Assembly (NCBI GenBank): GCA_005408345.1
Contig: SEMN01000123.1
Span: 62,001 to 126,000, forward strand
DNA: 64,000 bases
DNA from: Macquaria australasica
Lineage: Eukaryota; Chordata; Actinopteri; Centrarchiformes; Percichthyidae
Direction: 5' to 3'
In this document: positions 34,076 to 46,543 of the stretch, one piece after another
Layout: every line of letters begins with the position of its first letter
How positions within the stretch are numbered: position 1 is the stretch's first letter
Program-made: the position numbers and the translations under genes
Notes under the pieces: model-generated
Databases searched by the model: none
The model's input: only the letters and a program-made list of their open reading frames with translations
What the model was told of the DNA's origin: nothing

Positions 34076-37000
34076 TCTGTTATATAGAAAAGCAATGACA
34101 GAATGCAAATACATTAAATTGCTATTATGAAACAATACAGGGGATAAATAGTATCAAAAATTGGGTTTGATATGATGAAAATGTTAAGGGTTATAACTTC
34201 ATGTACTAATTACAGTTTGAAGGGATCACTCATTTGGGCATCAGATTTGTGTAAAACACAATATGATCCATTCATCATGATATGACTATTGTCAATATAC
34301 AGTCCTATTGCATAGTATCGTGTTATTAATCATACACGATATGGGTAAATGAAAAACTTGAATAAATAATGAATTCCTTTCACTGATGAAGTTACAGTTG
34401 ACAGCTCAGAAAAAGATAGTAGGTGGACCTAGAGTTATTTTGTCACACAATAAAATAGTAGTTTATCTTAAAAAGCTTATGTTCACCATGTCTGCTTCAA
34501 ATACTTTAATCTGATGATGAAACTGATGAAAAAAGAAAAATCTACAAAAATAACCTCAGTCCAACTTACTTAGCACACTTGAACTGCAAACTCGTGTGTT
34601 TCAGTGTGTGTGTGTGTCTTATTTAAGGAATACCTTCCTGCCTTTTATGTATTTGTTGACAAAGAGGCTGGGTGGACAGCCTGGGGAAAACGTTGTGTGT
34701 GGGAGTGTGTGCTTGTTGCCTTTGTGTACCCGTGGCACGATAAGCGGGCTTTGGTTGACTGGCTGAGTAGCCTTGCATTAGATGCAGACTCAAACCAAGG
34801 CTCCTATCTCTAATGGCTTTCTCCTCCCTTCCTATCTGGACTCATGTTGACTGTGTACTACCCACACACCATCCAATCTACACTCATGTTGACTTGTAGA
34901 CACACGCAATACAGAAACACGACCCACACATAGAGATTTGATGCAGCTCTATTTACCTGCTGGTTTTTGTGTTAGAGAGTGTAAGAGTTTGTTTGTTGAT
35001 GTCTGTGTGTAACAAGTGAGAGCAAAAAAAGAGAAAAGAAACCTTTCCCCTCAGATCATCTATGTCGATTGATTTCTCTTTCACCACCTTGTCCCCCTAC
35101 CTCGCACACCCGTTCCTGATTGCAGTATGCACGCTGCGCTGAGATTGATTTATAGCAGGGTTTCTCCATCCCAATACCCCCCCTGGCATTTATTTGGTAC
35201 ATGCCAAGTTAAAGTTGATCCATATCTGAGCCGACCGACACCCCTAACCCCTCTGCTCTTGTGATCTCGGCGTCCTCATTGATCCGACTCTCAGTTTGAG
35301 AAAGAGGAAGGCTGTGAGGGCTGCATAATTGCGCACATCTCTGTGCACTGACACAGGGAGGAGCGGAGGCTGGAGAAAGAGGAGGAAAAGTCTGTTTCCC
35401 TCTGAAATGATAAAGCAGACTATATGACCCAGAGCTATGATATAGACCTGAATCTGAGGACAACGGACAAACAAGAACATTCGTCTTCGCAAGCACTTTC
35501 CTCCCTCCTATCCTAAATCCTTTCAAACACTATCCCTACCATTGATATCTCTCTGAACATCTTCTCTGCTTTTTTTATTCTTAGAGATGGTGTGAGATTT
35601 TTTAGCTCAGCCAAACTCACACACAATAGTAGATTGTGTAAGATGGGGAAAACACAAAGTTTAAAAGTATAAGGAGAGAAGGCTCATAAAATTCAATAAA
35701 AAGAATTATGGGAGACAGAGCGATAGATGCCAAGCATTGTCTGCACTGCAGTAAGTGAGCAAATAGTCTTTTATAGCTTAATGTAATTGGCATGGGGCCA
35801 ATGGAGGAGTTAACGCCTTTAGTCCTTGAATATTCTGCTACTATCACAGCAAGGAGAGGCCGAAGATTATAAAGAGAACTTTTACCTTTGTGCCAGGTCA
35901 TTACTGAAGAGACTCTTGACTCCTTGATGATGGTAAATCAGACTATTAGATTTAAATGCTTAGTACTGTATCACTGGATATATAATCTGCCAAGGAGGAG
36001 ACGTCTTTGTTTCCCAGTTAATAACAGCAGCTATGTTCATTTGCTCAACAATGTTCGACAAGCGCTCAGTTTTTACCCTTGACATGAGTTAGGCTATTCA
36101 CATCATGTCACCTGAAAAATGGTGTATTCAGCTATATACATAACCGCAAATAATGATTTGTTCTCATGCAGAGCAGCACCAGTGACACTTTTGGCCTGAC
36201 AAAATGTAAATCAAACACTTAGTATTGATATTTCTTGCTTGTGGATCAATTCTAAAAAGGCAAAACCAGGATCACTACTACTGATCTGCACACCTCCTAG
36301 ATTTCCTATCGCTGCTAAAATTGGAGCCTATATTATACATACATATATTATATCTGCATTATAGTTATGGACATCAGTCGCTTGACTTGAAGGACACAAA
36401 ACCCAAAGTTACAATTTAGGTCCCGAGTTGGGCATTTAGAGTTTTAGACTTTTCTTTGTTCAACCATGACTCCTCAAGAGAAATGGATACCAAAAACAAA
36501 AGAAAGAACAAGAACACTCTGGTAAATATTCAATAATTAATTAGAATTAGTTATATTAGCTATTGTTTTTTACGTTTAAGTCCCCCTTCACTCAAAAATG
36601 TATTTTGCTTATTGTAACTTCAGTTGGATGACCTTCACTGTGCAGAATGATATAGGTGCAGTGCAGAGTCTGACACTAGAAGGGTGTTTTCACACTCATC
36701 TGCTGAAGGGGAAAGTTTCTGTGTGTCTACTTTAGGTAGTGGACATATGAGCAGGATTTTGTGTGATCACAACTAGTTTGGAAGCCAATCACGGTCCACC
36801 GTGTGATATACACAAGTGTGATGTGGAAACCTCAAGCCTGCAGTGCAGAAACACTGTGAGTGGATTTTTCGGTGACGTAGGACACATCTTGTGCCCAGTA
36901 GTTAAAACTTTTGAAATCAACAATAATTGCATAGGCCTATTGATAGATTCTGGATTTTCCAATGAGGGAGGAGAATGTTATTTTCAGAATTTTTAACTAG

Positions 37001-37356
37001 TTTATGAATATTTTTGTAGAAAACCCTATCAAACACAACTTATTATTACACAGCGGAGTATTAAAAAGTCTTAAAACACGGCCGGCAGGGATCTTTAAAA
37101 ACTTAACTCTTGTGGACTTCATTGTCTAGACTTGAGGATAAACCAACTGTATCCTTCAACTGAAATTGAAACTGGCATTTTCTCAAAGCAGGAATAGTGG
37201 CTTTGTGATTGCATTTGCCATACTGTGTACCGGCTTGCTAGCAGACCTCTTCACATTCACTGCAGTCCACTGCAACTTCACCTGCTAATGTCACACGACT
37301 GGTTTTGAGCCATATATTTCCACCTTACTTTCATATGTGATACTAGCTATAGCATT
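34076..37356. other. non-coding AT-rich stretch, no gene seen
   Basis: No repeat with a second copy in this window and no credible exon. A short (GT)n run lies at about 34603-34616. Minus frames at 35209-35526 and 35617-35901 lack domain features. The block 36650-36960 has repeat-like wording but no copy here. Confidence 0.5.
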
Positions 37357-37576
37357 TACATCATGTATAATTGAAAAGCACAGGTGTAAATAATAAAATT
37401 AATGATGGCTGAGTTCCATTGAGCATCTTCAGTTTCAGGGTGCTGGTGCTATGTATGTTGGCTCACTGTCACACTGTCATGGCTTACTGGGACATAAAAC
37501 AGAGCCATTGTTAATGTTATTAGTAACATGTGCTTTTCCAGCTATGACAAGTCAAATGTCTGCCGTGAAAAGAGGC
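37357..37576 (+). mobile_element. MITE family C, copy 2
   Basis: Shares AAAAGCACAGGTGTAAATAA, TGTTGGCTCACTGTCACAC, CATGGCTTACTGGGACATA, ACAGAGCCATTGTTAATG and the right TIR (GTGCTTTTCC, GCTATGACAAGTCAAA, TGTCTGCCGTGAAAA) with copy 1. The left TIR is degraded. It also retains GAGCATCTTCAGTTTCAGGG, which is absent from copy 1, so this copy is the fuller version of the interior. Confidence 0.7.
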
Positions 37577-39784
37577 AAATGCTTATGGACAGGTGTTTTG
37601 TCTGTTTTTTATTAGAACCCAGTATCCCCACTAAACACTACAGACTAAAACTACGGCCACAACACACTATCCATATCTTGAAACTTATCTTGAAACTTAT
37701 TACATTTTGAAGTATTCAAGACTGTTCAAAACCACCCATCAACAACAAAAGATGAAAGTGAAGAAAAAGTGCGTGGTTGTGAAAGTGCTGATGACTTGTT
37801 GATGACATCTCTAGGTGTTGATGGCGAGTACAACACAAATATTACCTATATGTGTGCAAATGTAAGAATTTGAGTTTCCAATAGCTTGTAAACATGAAGT
37901 AGTCTTATTGTGCCAACAAAACATATTTTTCTCGCTTTTTGTAAATGCGAATCATTGTATGATTTTGGACTCGTTTCACAACACTTAAGGCTGCACAATC
38001 TGGAGGTGTTTTGTCACATTTTACATTGGGTTGCATTCTATGATTAAAGCCTAGTATATAGTACAGTAAACTATAAACACTTAAGTCACTGGGCACTTAA
38101 TTCAACTTGGCAAGTTGCAAAGTTTTAAAGAAAAACAACAACAAAAAATCCACTACCATGCACAAAAAGTTAGTTACGAATGGCATAGGATCATTTACTA
38201 AAGCATAGTGAAACATGTATGATGAAAGAAAGGTGTAATTGAGCGTAGAGGTGGCTCATTCTCAGCTATTTTCAGTTCAATTTCAGTCATGGTCTGGTAT
38301 TCAGTAAAGCAGAGATGCCAACAGACCTCTGATGTTGGCATCCACAGCAAGCAAGCAATAACCTAATGTACAATTGAAATGAAATATCATGCTGTAAAAC
38401 TTTATCACTGGATTAGCAAAAACGCTAACCAAATCAGTGTCAGTGTACTTATTTATGAAATCTAACGGCATATACATGAAGTAAATGGAGATATAGCCTT
38501 ACTTTATTATTTAACATGGACAAGCACTTAAGCAAAAGTGTTTAAGTGAGTAAAATATCAAAAGAAGAAGTAGTGTAAGATTGAAATAAAAACATGACAG
38601 AATTATTCAATCATTGTGAATTTGCTGCAAGGGATTTTTGGACGTTTGTGCACTCATGCCATATTTTCTCTCCCACCTTGCAGTGTAATTTGGGATAAAA
38701 TAATCAGAAATAATGAGTAATACTTGCTAAGTACCATACTGTTTCTCTAAGTTCATTTAATCCTTCTTGGAAAACAGAAGATTCAAAAACATGAATTTCT
38801 CCTATGGGGATCAATATCACAAAAAAACAAATACATTATTATAGCCTCAGACAAAGTAGTACTTCTGCCAACAGGATATTTAAGCTTCAAACAAAAGAGA
38901 AGAATTAAAACTAAATCTTATGAGAAGCTGACAGAAAAGAAACTAAAAGTAACATATTATACTCTTGTGTATTAGACACAGAAGATTTATTTTGCATTTT
39001 TTTCTTCCATGAGATGGCCTGATAAGCTGTTGCACACGTCAAGCTAACTCAGAACTAAAATGTTACAGATAAAGCTCTCCCAGAGGTCAGAACTGTAAAC
39101 TGGCACATTTTGATGTTTTCTATCTCTGTGCCGCTTCACCTTTATTAAGTGACAAGTTTTAGGTCCTGAAAATAAAAATGATCTATTCAGAACAGACGAC
39201 TTAGTCCCTCAGTGGTGGGATAATTTGCATACCATCATGCTGTGATGAAAAATTAAAACTATTAAACCTGGTAATTACTCTCCCTCTGTACATTTAAACA
39301 AAATGGTTTACTTTGCAAAAGGGCAACAAACTGACTCAAGTAACAACAACACCAAGAAGAAGAAGAAAAGAAAGACAGCATCCTTCTCCTCATGTAAAAA
39401 GTGAGTCAATTGTCTCTTGAGTCTTAAATTGTTCAGTATTTTCTAGGTAAGCCACTTCATTTTCCCTAGAGAGCACTCATATTCAATGGGCACTTTTGTT
39501 GAGAAACAAAAGGGATTAGATGCCAGATACCTGACTGACAGCTTGGCTGATAATGCACTGTTGCTGGGATGAAAAAAACAACAGCCCTTCAGTGCCTCAT
39601 TACAAACTGACCTCGGATAACAATTTGGCACATTTTCTGTGATTTATCAGAAATGAAAGTAAAGCACTGCAAATGGACTGATGGACTGATGCCCCCTCAC
39701 ACACACACACACACACACACGCCCACACCCCTGCCAGTGGTCCCCCTCCCCCTCTCTCTCCCTCTGCCTCTCTGTCTATTTTTC
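37577..39784. other. non-coding AT-rich stretch
   Basis: Very AT-rich and without recognised repeats apart from (CA)n at 39698-39720. No splice-flanked open segment noted. I see nothing gene-like. Confidence 0.55.
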
Positions 39785-39960
39785 CTGGAGGCTAATTGTG
39801 ATTGGCTGATTAAAACAATTACAACGATAACAAAATCCAATCAAGTATGGACGTTAGCGTCATGCAGATATGTGGACCACCTGGAATATGCGCTGGGTGA
39901 TTTAGGCATTTGTCCAAACGCTGCGGAGAAGATAAGACCAAAACACAGGAAATAAAAGCC
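39785..39960. promoter_or_regulatory. conserved non-coding element-like block
   Basis: A unique block with GAGGCTAATTGTGATTGGCT (an ATTGG CCAAT-box core and TAAT cores), CATGCAGATATGTGGACC and GCGCTGGGTGATTTAGG. It lies immediately downstream of a CA repeat. Regulatory role is inferred from composition only. Confidence 0.3.
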
Positions 39961-41257
39961 TGATCAATACAAGTGTCTATTTGAGTTGTGTGTGGACGTC
40001 CAAATGAAGAGATTATGGTTTTAAAAAAAACAGCCCACAAGTAACATAAATTAGGTGCCTAAAAATGTTCAGGGAAATCAGTATGTGGTACATTTTTACA
40101 TATTTCCTTAATTCCTCTGTCAATCATATTAGAAGATATGCCTGAAGTGGCCCCTTTCCTCTCTATTTCCACCTTCTTTGCTACCGTATTTTTATCCTTC
40201 ACCTTTAGACCACTGTTATTATGCAGCTTGTCCCACTCTGCTTCTCCCTTTTTGCACACATTTAGCAGGCAAGGGAGGTCTGGGACGCCCAGATGTTTGC
40301 TGAACTGGAAGCCTGCGTTGGCAGCAGCTGCCAGCCCATCACAGAGGAACACAGACAGGAAGTAAAAATGTCAGCACGCAGTTTAACTTTTAGTTGCTGT
40401 CCCTCCTTCTTGTCTCCAGCTCGCCTCCTCCTCCATCTTCTCCCCTCCTTTCCTTTCTCCAAATAAGAGAGTGAAGTGATTCCAGGACTCATAAACACGC
40501 ACAGATGTGTGGTGACCACAGAACGGCCTTTAGTTTAAGTTGATGGAGTAGAAAATACATGTTATGATTGGCAGTTAATCTCCTTATCAAGTTTTCTCAA
40601 ACATATATCACCATCCTGCCAGATCCCGAAAATCTCTCTTGCACAAGAGGTCATATTTTTAACTTGTTTTGTAGCCATTAACTCTGCGCTCAGTGATCCT
40701 GCTTTATCTGGCACTCATCTCCCAATATCTATTGTCTACTCGCCCGATTTTACTTCATAATGCGTAAAAAGCCGTGAGAGTGCTGGCTGAAGGGAGCGAG
40801 CCACAGAGAGACAGAGAAAGAAAGAGGAACCCTGGCAGGAGGCAGAATCCATTTGGAGCACTTAGTCAGCCAAGAGTCCCCAACAACAAAATTGAGAGAG
40901 GGAAAATGACCAGCAGGCAGCAGACACTATGTCGGCCCAACCTTCCAGTGCAATGAGAATAAATTGAAGTATAATGTAACCTAGAAATAACAATCCAGTG
41001 CATGTGTGCATGTCTGTTTGGCTTTCCGTCAACCAGCTGCCTCCATTCACTCCTCAGCCACCATTTTGTTTTCGCCACAGCTGTGACACAGTTTTCAAAA
41101 TTTGCAATGCAATAAAGATTTTCAGTGTTGTGTCGCTGTGTCAGTTCTTCATGTGGGTGATACAATTAATGCAGCTTGATTATCATGTTATGATCAGCCA
41201 TACCCTGGGGTACAGTACCTAGTTCTCAGCTCTTTTGACTATACAATAATTGCCAAT
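39961..41257. other. non-coding stretch, no gene seen
   Basis: Contains short purine- or pyrimidine-rich patches (40380-40460, 40795-40860). Frames of about 100 codons at 40059-40352 and 40866-41165 (both minus) have no domain or splice support. Confidence 0.5.
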
Positions 41258-41738
41258 CAGGGGTGTGTATTACTCCTTCTTAAATGATTCGATACACATG
41301 TGGATACATAGTCCACAAAGATACAGATAAATGTGTAATGATACGTGATTCGATACAATTTGATTCAAACAATTAGGATTTCACATTTTTTTTCTTTTTT
41401 AATAACAAAACCGTGACTTAAATAAATTAATTATTCCCTCAATGTTTATTTCAAATAAACATTGAGGGAATGACACCTACACAGGTATACAGGTACACAG
41501 GACTGGGGAATGTAGCAGGCTAGCAGGGGAGGGGCGTGTCAGACACACCAACACACACAGAGCCTATTGGTACAGAAATGTTAATAGACATAGTTACTTA
41601 GAAAAATTCGTTTCTGACAACAATATCAATTTTTGGGAGAATTTCATGCAGAATTTTGTGGTCCTGTAACGATGTAGCCGAATCTCTAACTCTTGTTTCA
41701 GTTTTCCGATACGTATCGGTTCATCTTTACACCCCTAG
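41258..41738. mobile_element. hAT-like non-autonomous DNA element
   Basis: About 481 bp bounded by CAGGGGTGT at the left and ACACCCCTAG at the right, which are inverted repeats. The outside flanks TGCCAAT and TGCCAACT resemble a short target-site duplication (the 8-bp class is expected for hAT). The interior repeats GATTCGATACA and ends with CCGATACGTATCGGTTCATC. A perfect 39-bp palindrome sits at 41433-41471, close to the centre. It has no transposase frame, so it would be non-autonomous. The hAT assignment is inference from the ends and duplication; from memory, elements with AGGGGTGTAAAGAT ends are common in teleosts. Confidence 0.55.
41433..41471. repeat. perfect 19-bp-arm palindrome
   Basis: ATTCCCTCAATGTTTATTT, one spacer base C, then its exact reverse complement. 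It can extrude a cruciform or fold as a near-loopless hairpin in RNA. It lies inside the hAT-like element. Confidence 0.95.
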
Positions 41739-43215
41739 TGCCAACTGTATAAGTGCCATTACACTGCATAATACAGCATAATAATTCTTTTTTAAGTTGT
41801 GAAGCTAGAAAAGTCCAGTGTACTCTCTGTGTTGTCAGGGGAGGTGGTTTGAATTCAGAGTTTCTTCAAGCTAGGGATGACTTCTGCTGAGCTTCGATGA
41901 CAACACACTGGACACAAAAACCCATGTTATATCAGCATTTTGGGAATTTTTCTCTATTTGTCCTATTTCTTTAAAGATGTTCTTAAAAAAATGCCCAAAG
42001 TACAATAAAAAAGGAAGGCTGACAAAAATTAAGTCCTTGGAGAATATCTTAGATGCAGTGTTTTAGATGAAGGGATTGGGAGCTTCTAGCGTCTCGCTGA
42101 GGCAAATGATGGAGCCAAAGCAGTGGTTTGAGATGCTGTAGTGAACGCTGGCCAGCAAAGAATGGCAAAAATCTTCACAAAGCCTGTACGAGCCTTTAAG
42201 ATGGATAATGACAAGCATCTTTCACAGCCTATTCCTCGTCTGCAGTTTGTTGGACGGAATAAAACTATTTCATTTCCAGGCAGTGGACCTAATCCTGTTC
42301 GCAGTGAAATGAGCGGCTGGCAACCAGATGTCTGCTCTCCTCAGCTGCAGTTCTGCTTATCAGGCTGGACAAAGTCCAGCAATAGTGACATGTCTCAAAT
42401 GTCTGAAGAGCGAGCTGAGAGTGCCCACGGAGAGGCAGACAGGCCATCCTTACTGTAAGCCTTCAGACAGAGACAGAAAGAGAGAGACCTAGTTGATTAC
42501 CGGACCTGCGCTGGGCATCGATCCTCGTATAGCCGTGGGATGGAATGTCTATACGTGATTTAGAGAGCACGCCGCTATCCACAGCTATAAGGCCTGACAG
42601 ACACAAGGAGAAGTAATTTGAAGTATTTTACAGTATCGAACAAACCATTGTGGTCCTAATGTGGGTACTTAGGCTACTTCTTCAAGGACAAACATGAACA
42701 CAAACATGCAGATATGTGGGTGCAAAGAGCGCACTTTGTTTTCACTCAATAACTCATCTGCTGCCACTCAATGTGGAGGACTACTGATGCTGTAGTATAT
42801 CATTTACAGTAAATAGGGGTAGACAAAATATCACAAACCCATTTGATGTAATGGAATCCAATACAGCACCACCACTAGCTACAGCTTTAAAAAACAACCA
42901 TAGACTACTAACTATTGTGTTTTGTATCTGGATTTCTTATCTGGATAAGGAAAAATGTATGTTAATGCAAAGTGTAGATAAATGCAGAATCTGGATTTGG
43001 TTAGACTCGCATCCTGATGAGATCTTAGCCAAGTGTATGCAATCAGTTATTGTCTGTGACACAGTCTTAAGGGAAAAAAAGCAGAATAATCTCAAGAAAT
43101 TCAGGCAAAAACAAGCCCCCGGTAACAGTGCTGGGCTTTAAGGTGATTTTGGCTTAGTGGCTGCAGTCCAAATTGCAGGTTACATGAAGCCCACTGTTTC
43201 ATACATAATTATTAT
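41739..43215. other. non-coding stretch with one 105-codon frame
   Basis: No repeat recognised. The plus frame at 42141-42458 is protein-like in its last third and has an acceptor-like site at 42244 but no identifiable homologue; see findings. Nothing else gene-like. Confidence 0.45.
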
Positions 43216-43372
43216 TGTGTAAGTGTCCCAAGTGAGAGTGCCAGTGAGCCAGCATGCACAACGCCAGGACCATGAAATCAAAGCAGCTAAATGGAATTCA
43301 ACCATCATTCATTTTATTATTTACACCTGTGCTTTTACTACTGTGACATGTTAAAATGTCGTGAAAAAGGCC
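43216..43372 (-). mobile_element. MITE family C, copy 3 (partial, inverted)
   Basis: In reverse complement this begins with the family's left TIR (GGCCTTTTTCACGACATTTT, then AACATGTCACAGTAGTAAAA, then GCACAGGTGTAAATAATAAA) and runs to GCTGGCTCACTGGCACTCTC, then CTTGGGACA, where it stops. The right half and right TIR are missing, so it is a truncated copy. Confidence 0.65.
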
Positions 43373-43451
43373 TTTCGGGGAAGAAATAGGATGACAGCAA
43401 CACTTGTGGAACTATGTATCTTTTAAATGTACAAAAAGTGCATTCTTTCTC

Positions 43452-43480
43452 TAGATTAGATTAGATTAGATTAGGTTAGA
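43452..43480. repeat. (TTAGA)n pentanucleotide repeat
   Basis: About five to six units of TTAGA/TAGAT with one imperfect unit (TTAGG) near the end. Confidence 0.85.
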
Positions 43481-43959
43481 TTTCTAAGCAATAAAAATAA
43501 TGTAACACACCCAACCAAACTTCCGTTTTGGCCACTGCAGACAGTTTTTACAGCGTGGCCGTGTACGACAAATTTCAAGATGTGACCGCTGAGTATCTGT
43601 GTTCCCAAACAACAAGGTGTAAACAAACATTCTGAGACAAAAGCAAATACACACTCCATAGCAGTAGGTGGTGGCAGCCATTATCTCGATAATGACATCT
43701 GATAAAGTCTGATGAGACTGCATTTTGATACAAGGTATAAATGTGTTTACAGTGTCCAAAAAAAACCCTAAAGTTTCAAAAAGGTAGGATTTATTGCAGG
43801 GCTGTTGTATTTATTTGCATTAGATGCAGGTATACCTAATACATTTGTAACACAGTATAACTGCGACATCAGCCGTCTGGCCAACAGAGCCGCATTAGTT
43901 CAGACCAAAAGAATAATGATACACACTGGGTCACCGGCCATGAAGAAAACTCAACGCAC

Positions 43960-44240
43960 TGATGGATTAACGATCATTAAAGGATGAGGTGAAACAAACA
44001 ATTTGTGCCTAAAAGACGCCCAAACATATTCCATCACATTGTCCTCTTCTCCCTTTAAATACGAGCCACAAATCTGATTGCTGTGTTTCATTCAATTTAG
44101 TTTGCCATTTGTAGCTAATTAATCTAAATTTCCCCGCTACCTGATGATCAAAACAAAACAGATTGCCAAGATCAGGTGGCTTCTGTTTATCAACACTATT
44201 AAAACGTAATCTGAGTGCTGAGAGGGATGACTTGCATTGT
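43960..44240. promoter_or_regulatory. conserved non-coding element-like block
   Basis: A non-repetitive block with TTAACGATCATTAAAGGATG, CATTGTCCTCTTCTCCC, TTTGTAGCTAATTAATCTAA and ATCAGGTGGCTTCTG. It is dense in TAAT cores and free of microsatellites. Regulatory function is inference. Confidence 0.28.
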
Positions 44241-45044
44241 AAATAACACAGAATTCTCAGCTATAAACCAAAACAATGCTTTCATAACGTCACAACTGGA
44301 ATCACCAATGAAAATATGGATAAATCATTGATCAAATGATTAACTGATTGATTAGTGCCTAGTTCATTCTGGGATCCAGCTCCAACCCATCTGCTCATCC
44401 TGAATAGGAAAGCATTTCCTCCCAATTATCTACTCCTCTTCACTGGAACTTCTTTCACAGAGTGTCAAAATAGAACCTACATGTATTGATATTCTCAAAG
44501 ATGTACTGGCTGACATTTTATCAGATCGAAGTAGGACATTTAACTCCTGCTACCTAATTGCTATTCTTCCTCTGGTTCTGAAAGTGTACCACTGCATCCC
44601 CGGCGAGGTGGACATACTATAGCCTTGTTATGATATAGAAGCCTACAGATAGATAAAGCCACATTAACCTCAGTAAACCTCAGTATAGGTCAATATATAG
44701 CTAGGAAATAATAGTGTTATGAAATTCAGTTGTCCAAATTAATGAGCAAATTGTAGTCAAAAACTGACAAAATTAGTTCATGTAAATGTAAAACAAAAAC
44801 TTATATATGTATTAAGAGTTTTAATATGAGGCTTAAGCAGTCTGATTAAAATCAGACAAATTTCCCTGTCTGTGTTTCCCTCCACCGCGTCATGGAAACA
44901 CTGTCCATGGAAAGACAAAGAGGAAATTTTCTACGAAAATGAATGTAACGTAACTTAATAAACTTGGCTCAGACTGCTGCTTTGTCCCCCATTTCTTACA
45001 TTGGTGTGAGTATTGTATTAAGATAGACTTGAAAAAATGTGAAC
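44241..45044. other. non-coding AT-rich stretch
   Basis: No gene, RNA or repeat recognised. A short direct duplication AACCTCAGTA occurs near 44667-44688. Confidence 0.5.
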
Positions 45045-45310
45045 CTGTCTTTTAAAGAAGAATTCCATCAATTTTATCAAAGTCTATTTGTGCCTACATA
45101 TGGAGTTGTGCCAGATCTGAAAAATTGCCTCATGTGATGGCAGTGAAGGCTGAAGACTACTAATTTGGGGCTGTGGAGTCAGAAAGAAGTGTTTACCACA
45201 CCTCTGTAGCCCACTTCTCATATTAGCCACTACTAGCATAATACTCCCAAATCTCCGACCAAACTGTTGCCGGTCGAGTTGCATTGTAGGTAATGTAGGC
45301 GCCAGGTTTT
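45045..45310 (+). mobile_element. repeat E, copy 2
   Basis: Diverged copy of 33585-34075 in the same orientation. It keeps the left end (CATCAATTTTATCAAAGTCT) and the CTGTAGCCCACTTCTC and CGACCAAACTGTTGCCGGTC blocks. The right end was not identified. No coding capacity. Confidence 0.6.
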
Positions 45311-46508
45311 GACAAGGAAGAAGAATGTGTAGAAATAAAAAAGATGATATCTTTGGTTCTGCTTCATAGATTTTGACTGTCCATGGAGAGTCCAACAATG
45401 TTCTAGGAGTGCAATGCTAAATTGATGGAGTACCGTGATATTGACTCCAACCCCATTGCCCTTCACTAGGTTAATTTACTCAGCTATTGAAGTCACAGAA
45501 GTCACGGCAGGAGCACTGCTTTAGGGGGCCAGGTAAAACCAGTGAATTACATTTTGGTGCATTGATTCTGATACATTGACACTCTTATGTCTGCAGCCGT
45601 TTGTTATGATTCTGTTTAGATGCTGAAGAAGCTGCAGATGCTTGTTTCTCCCAGCACAGAAAATGCTGTAAGACACTGTTTAGCCAGAGATGTTCGAGTC
45701 AAATTAAACACCAAAATACATTGTTGGTGCCCTCTAGAACGACACGTAGAAGCGTTTTCTAATCTGACCGAAAGAAAGAAAGAAAGAAAGTGATATTCAT
45801 CCTGAGCTACAGAAGATGGAGCTGGTCTCACTGACTTGAAACGGATGAGTGGCTCTGGCCAGACTGAAAAGCTGGAATCCTCCACAGGATGCTGTGACAT
45901 GGAGAAAATCTCCGGCATAGTTTAAGTAAGTCATTGTCAGCTGTCATGCTAATGCTCGACACTAAATGGCCATAATGAATGACTGAATTACTTTTGTGAC
46001 GTCTGGTGAAATGTTGTACATCGTAGGCTGTTCCCTCAAACCAAGCTAGACACACAGGAAATAGTGGGCTCAAGTTGAATTTTAAACAGTGTGGGCTAGA
46101 ACTTTCTTTGTAAGTCAGCTGTTCAAACATTGCTGCTGCAAAGCTCAAATTGTGCTGCAGTGGCATCAGAAACAAAAGTGATAGAACAGTGGAATTGCTC
46201 AGCTGTGACTGGCAGATGCATACATCTTTTATACAGATACACAGCTTGGCTTTGATTTTTTTCCAGCATGACTCTACCCTGCAGAGCAAAAACAACCTGT
46301 GGTGAACAAAATGAACTAGCCATAAAAGCTTTTTAATTGGAGCTGCCTCAGTAGTCCCCCCATTCTATTATTAATGAAGTACCAAAGAAGGTTGTCTGTT
46401 GGCATGGAGCATGTGGTAGGTGGGCCAGAGTCATGGGCAGCAGTGTTTTCTCTGTGCTACACTCCGTTTTTTAAATGCCGCAAATTAGGATGAAGTCTTG
46501 CATGCAGC

Positions 46509-46543
<35 letters not shown>

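Noticed and set aside
45828..46295. 155-codon minus-strand frame
   Set aside because: No domain, no splice-site pair and ordinary composition; such length is expected by chance somewhere in 64 kb on six frames.
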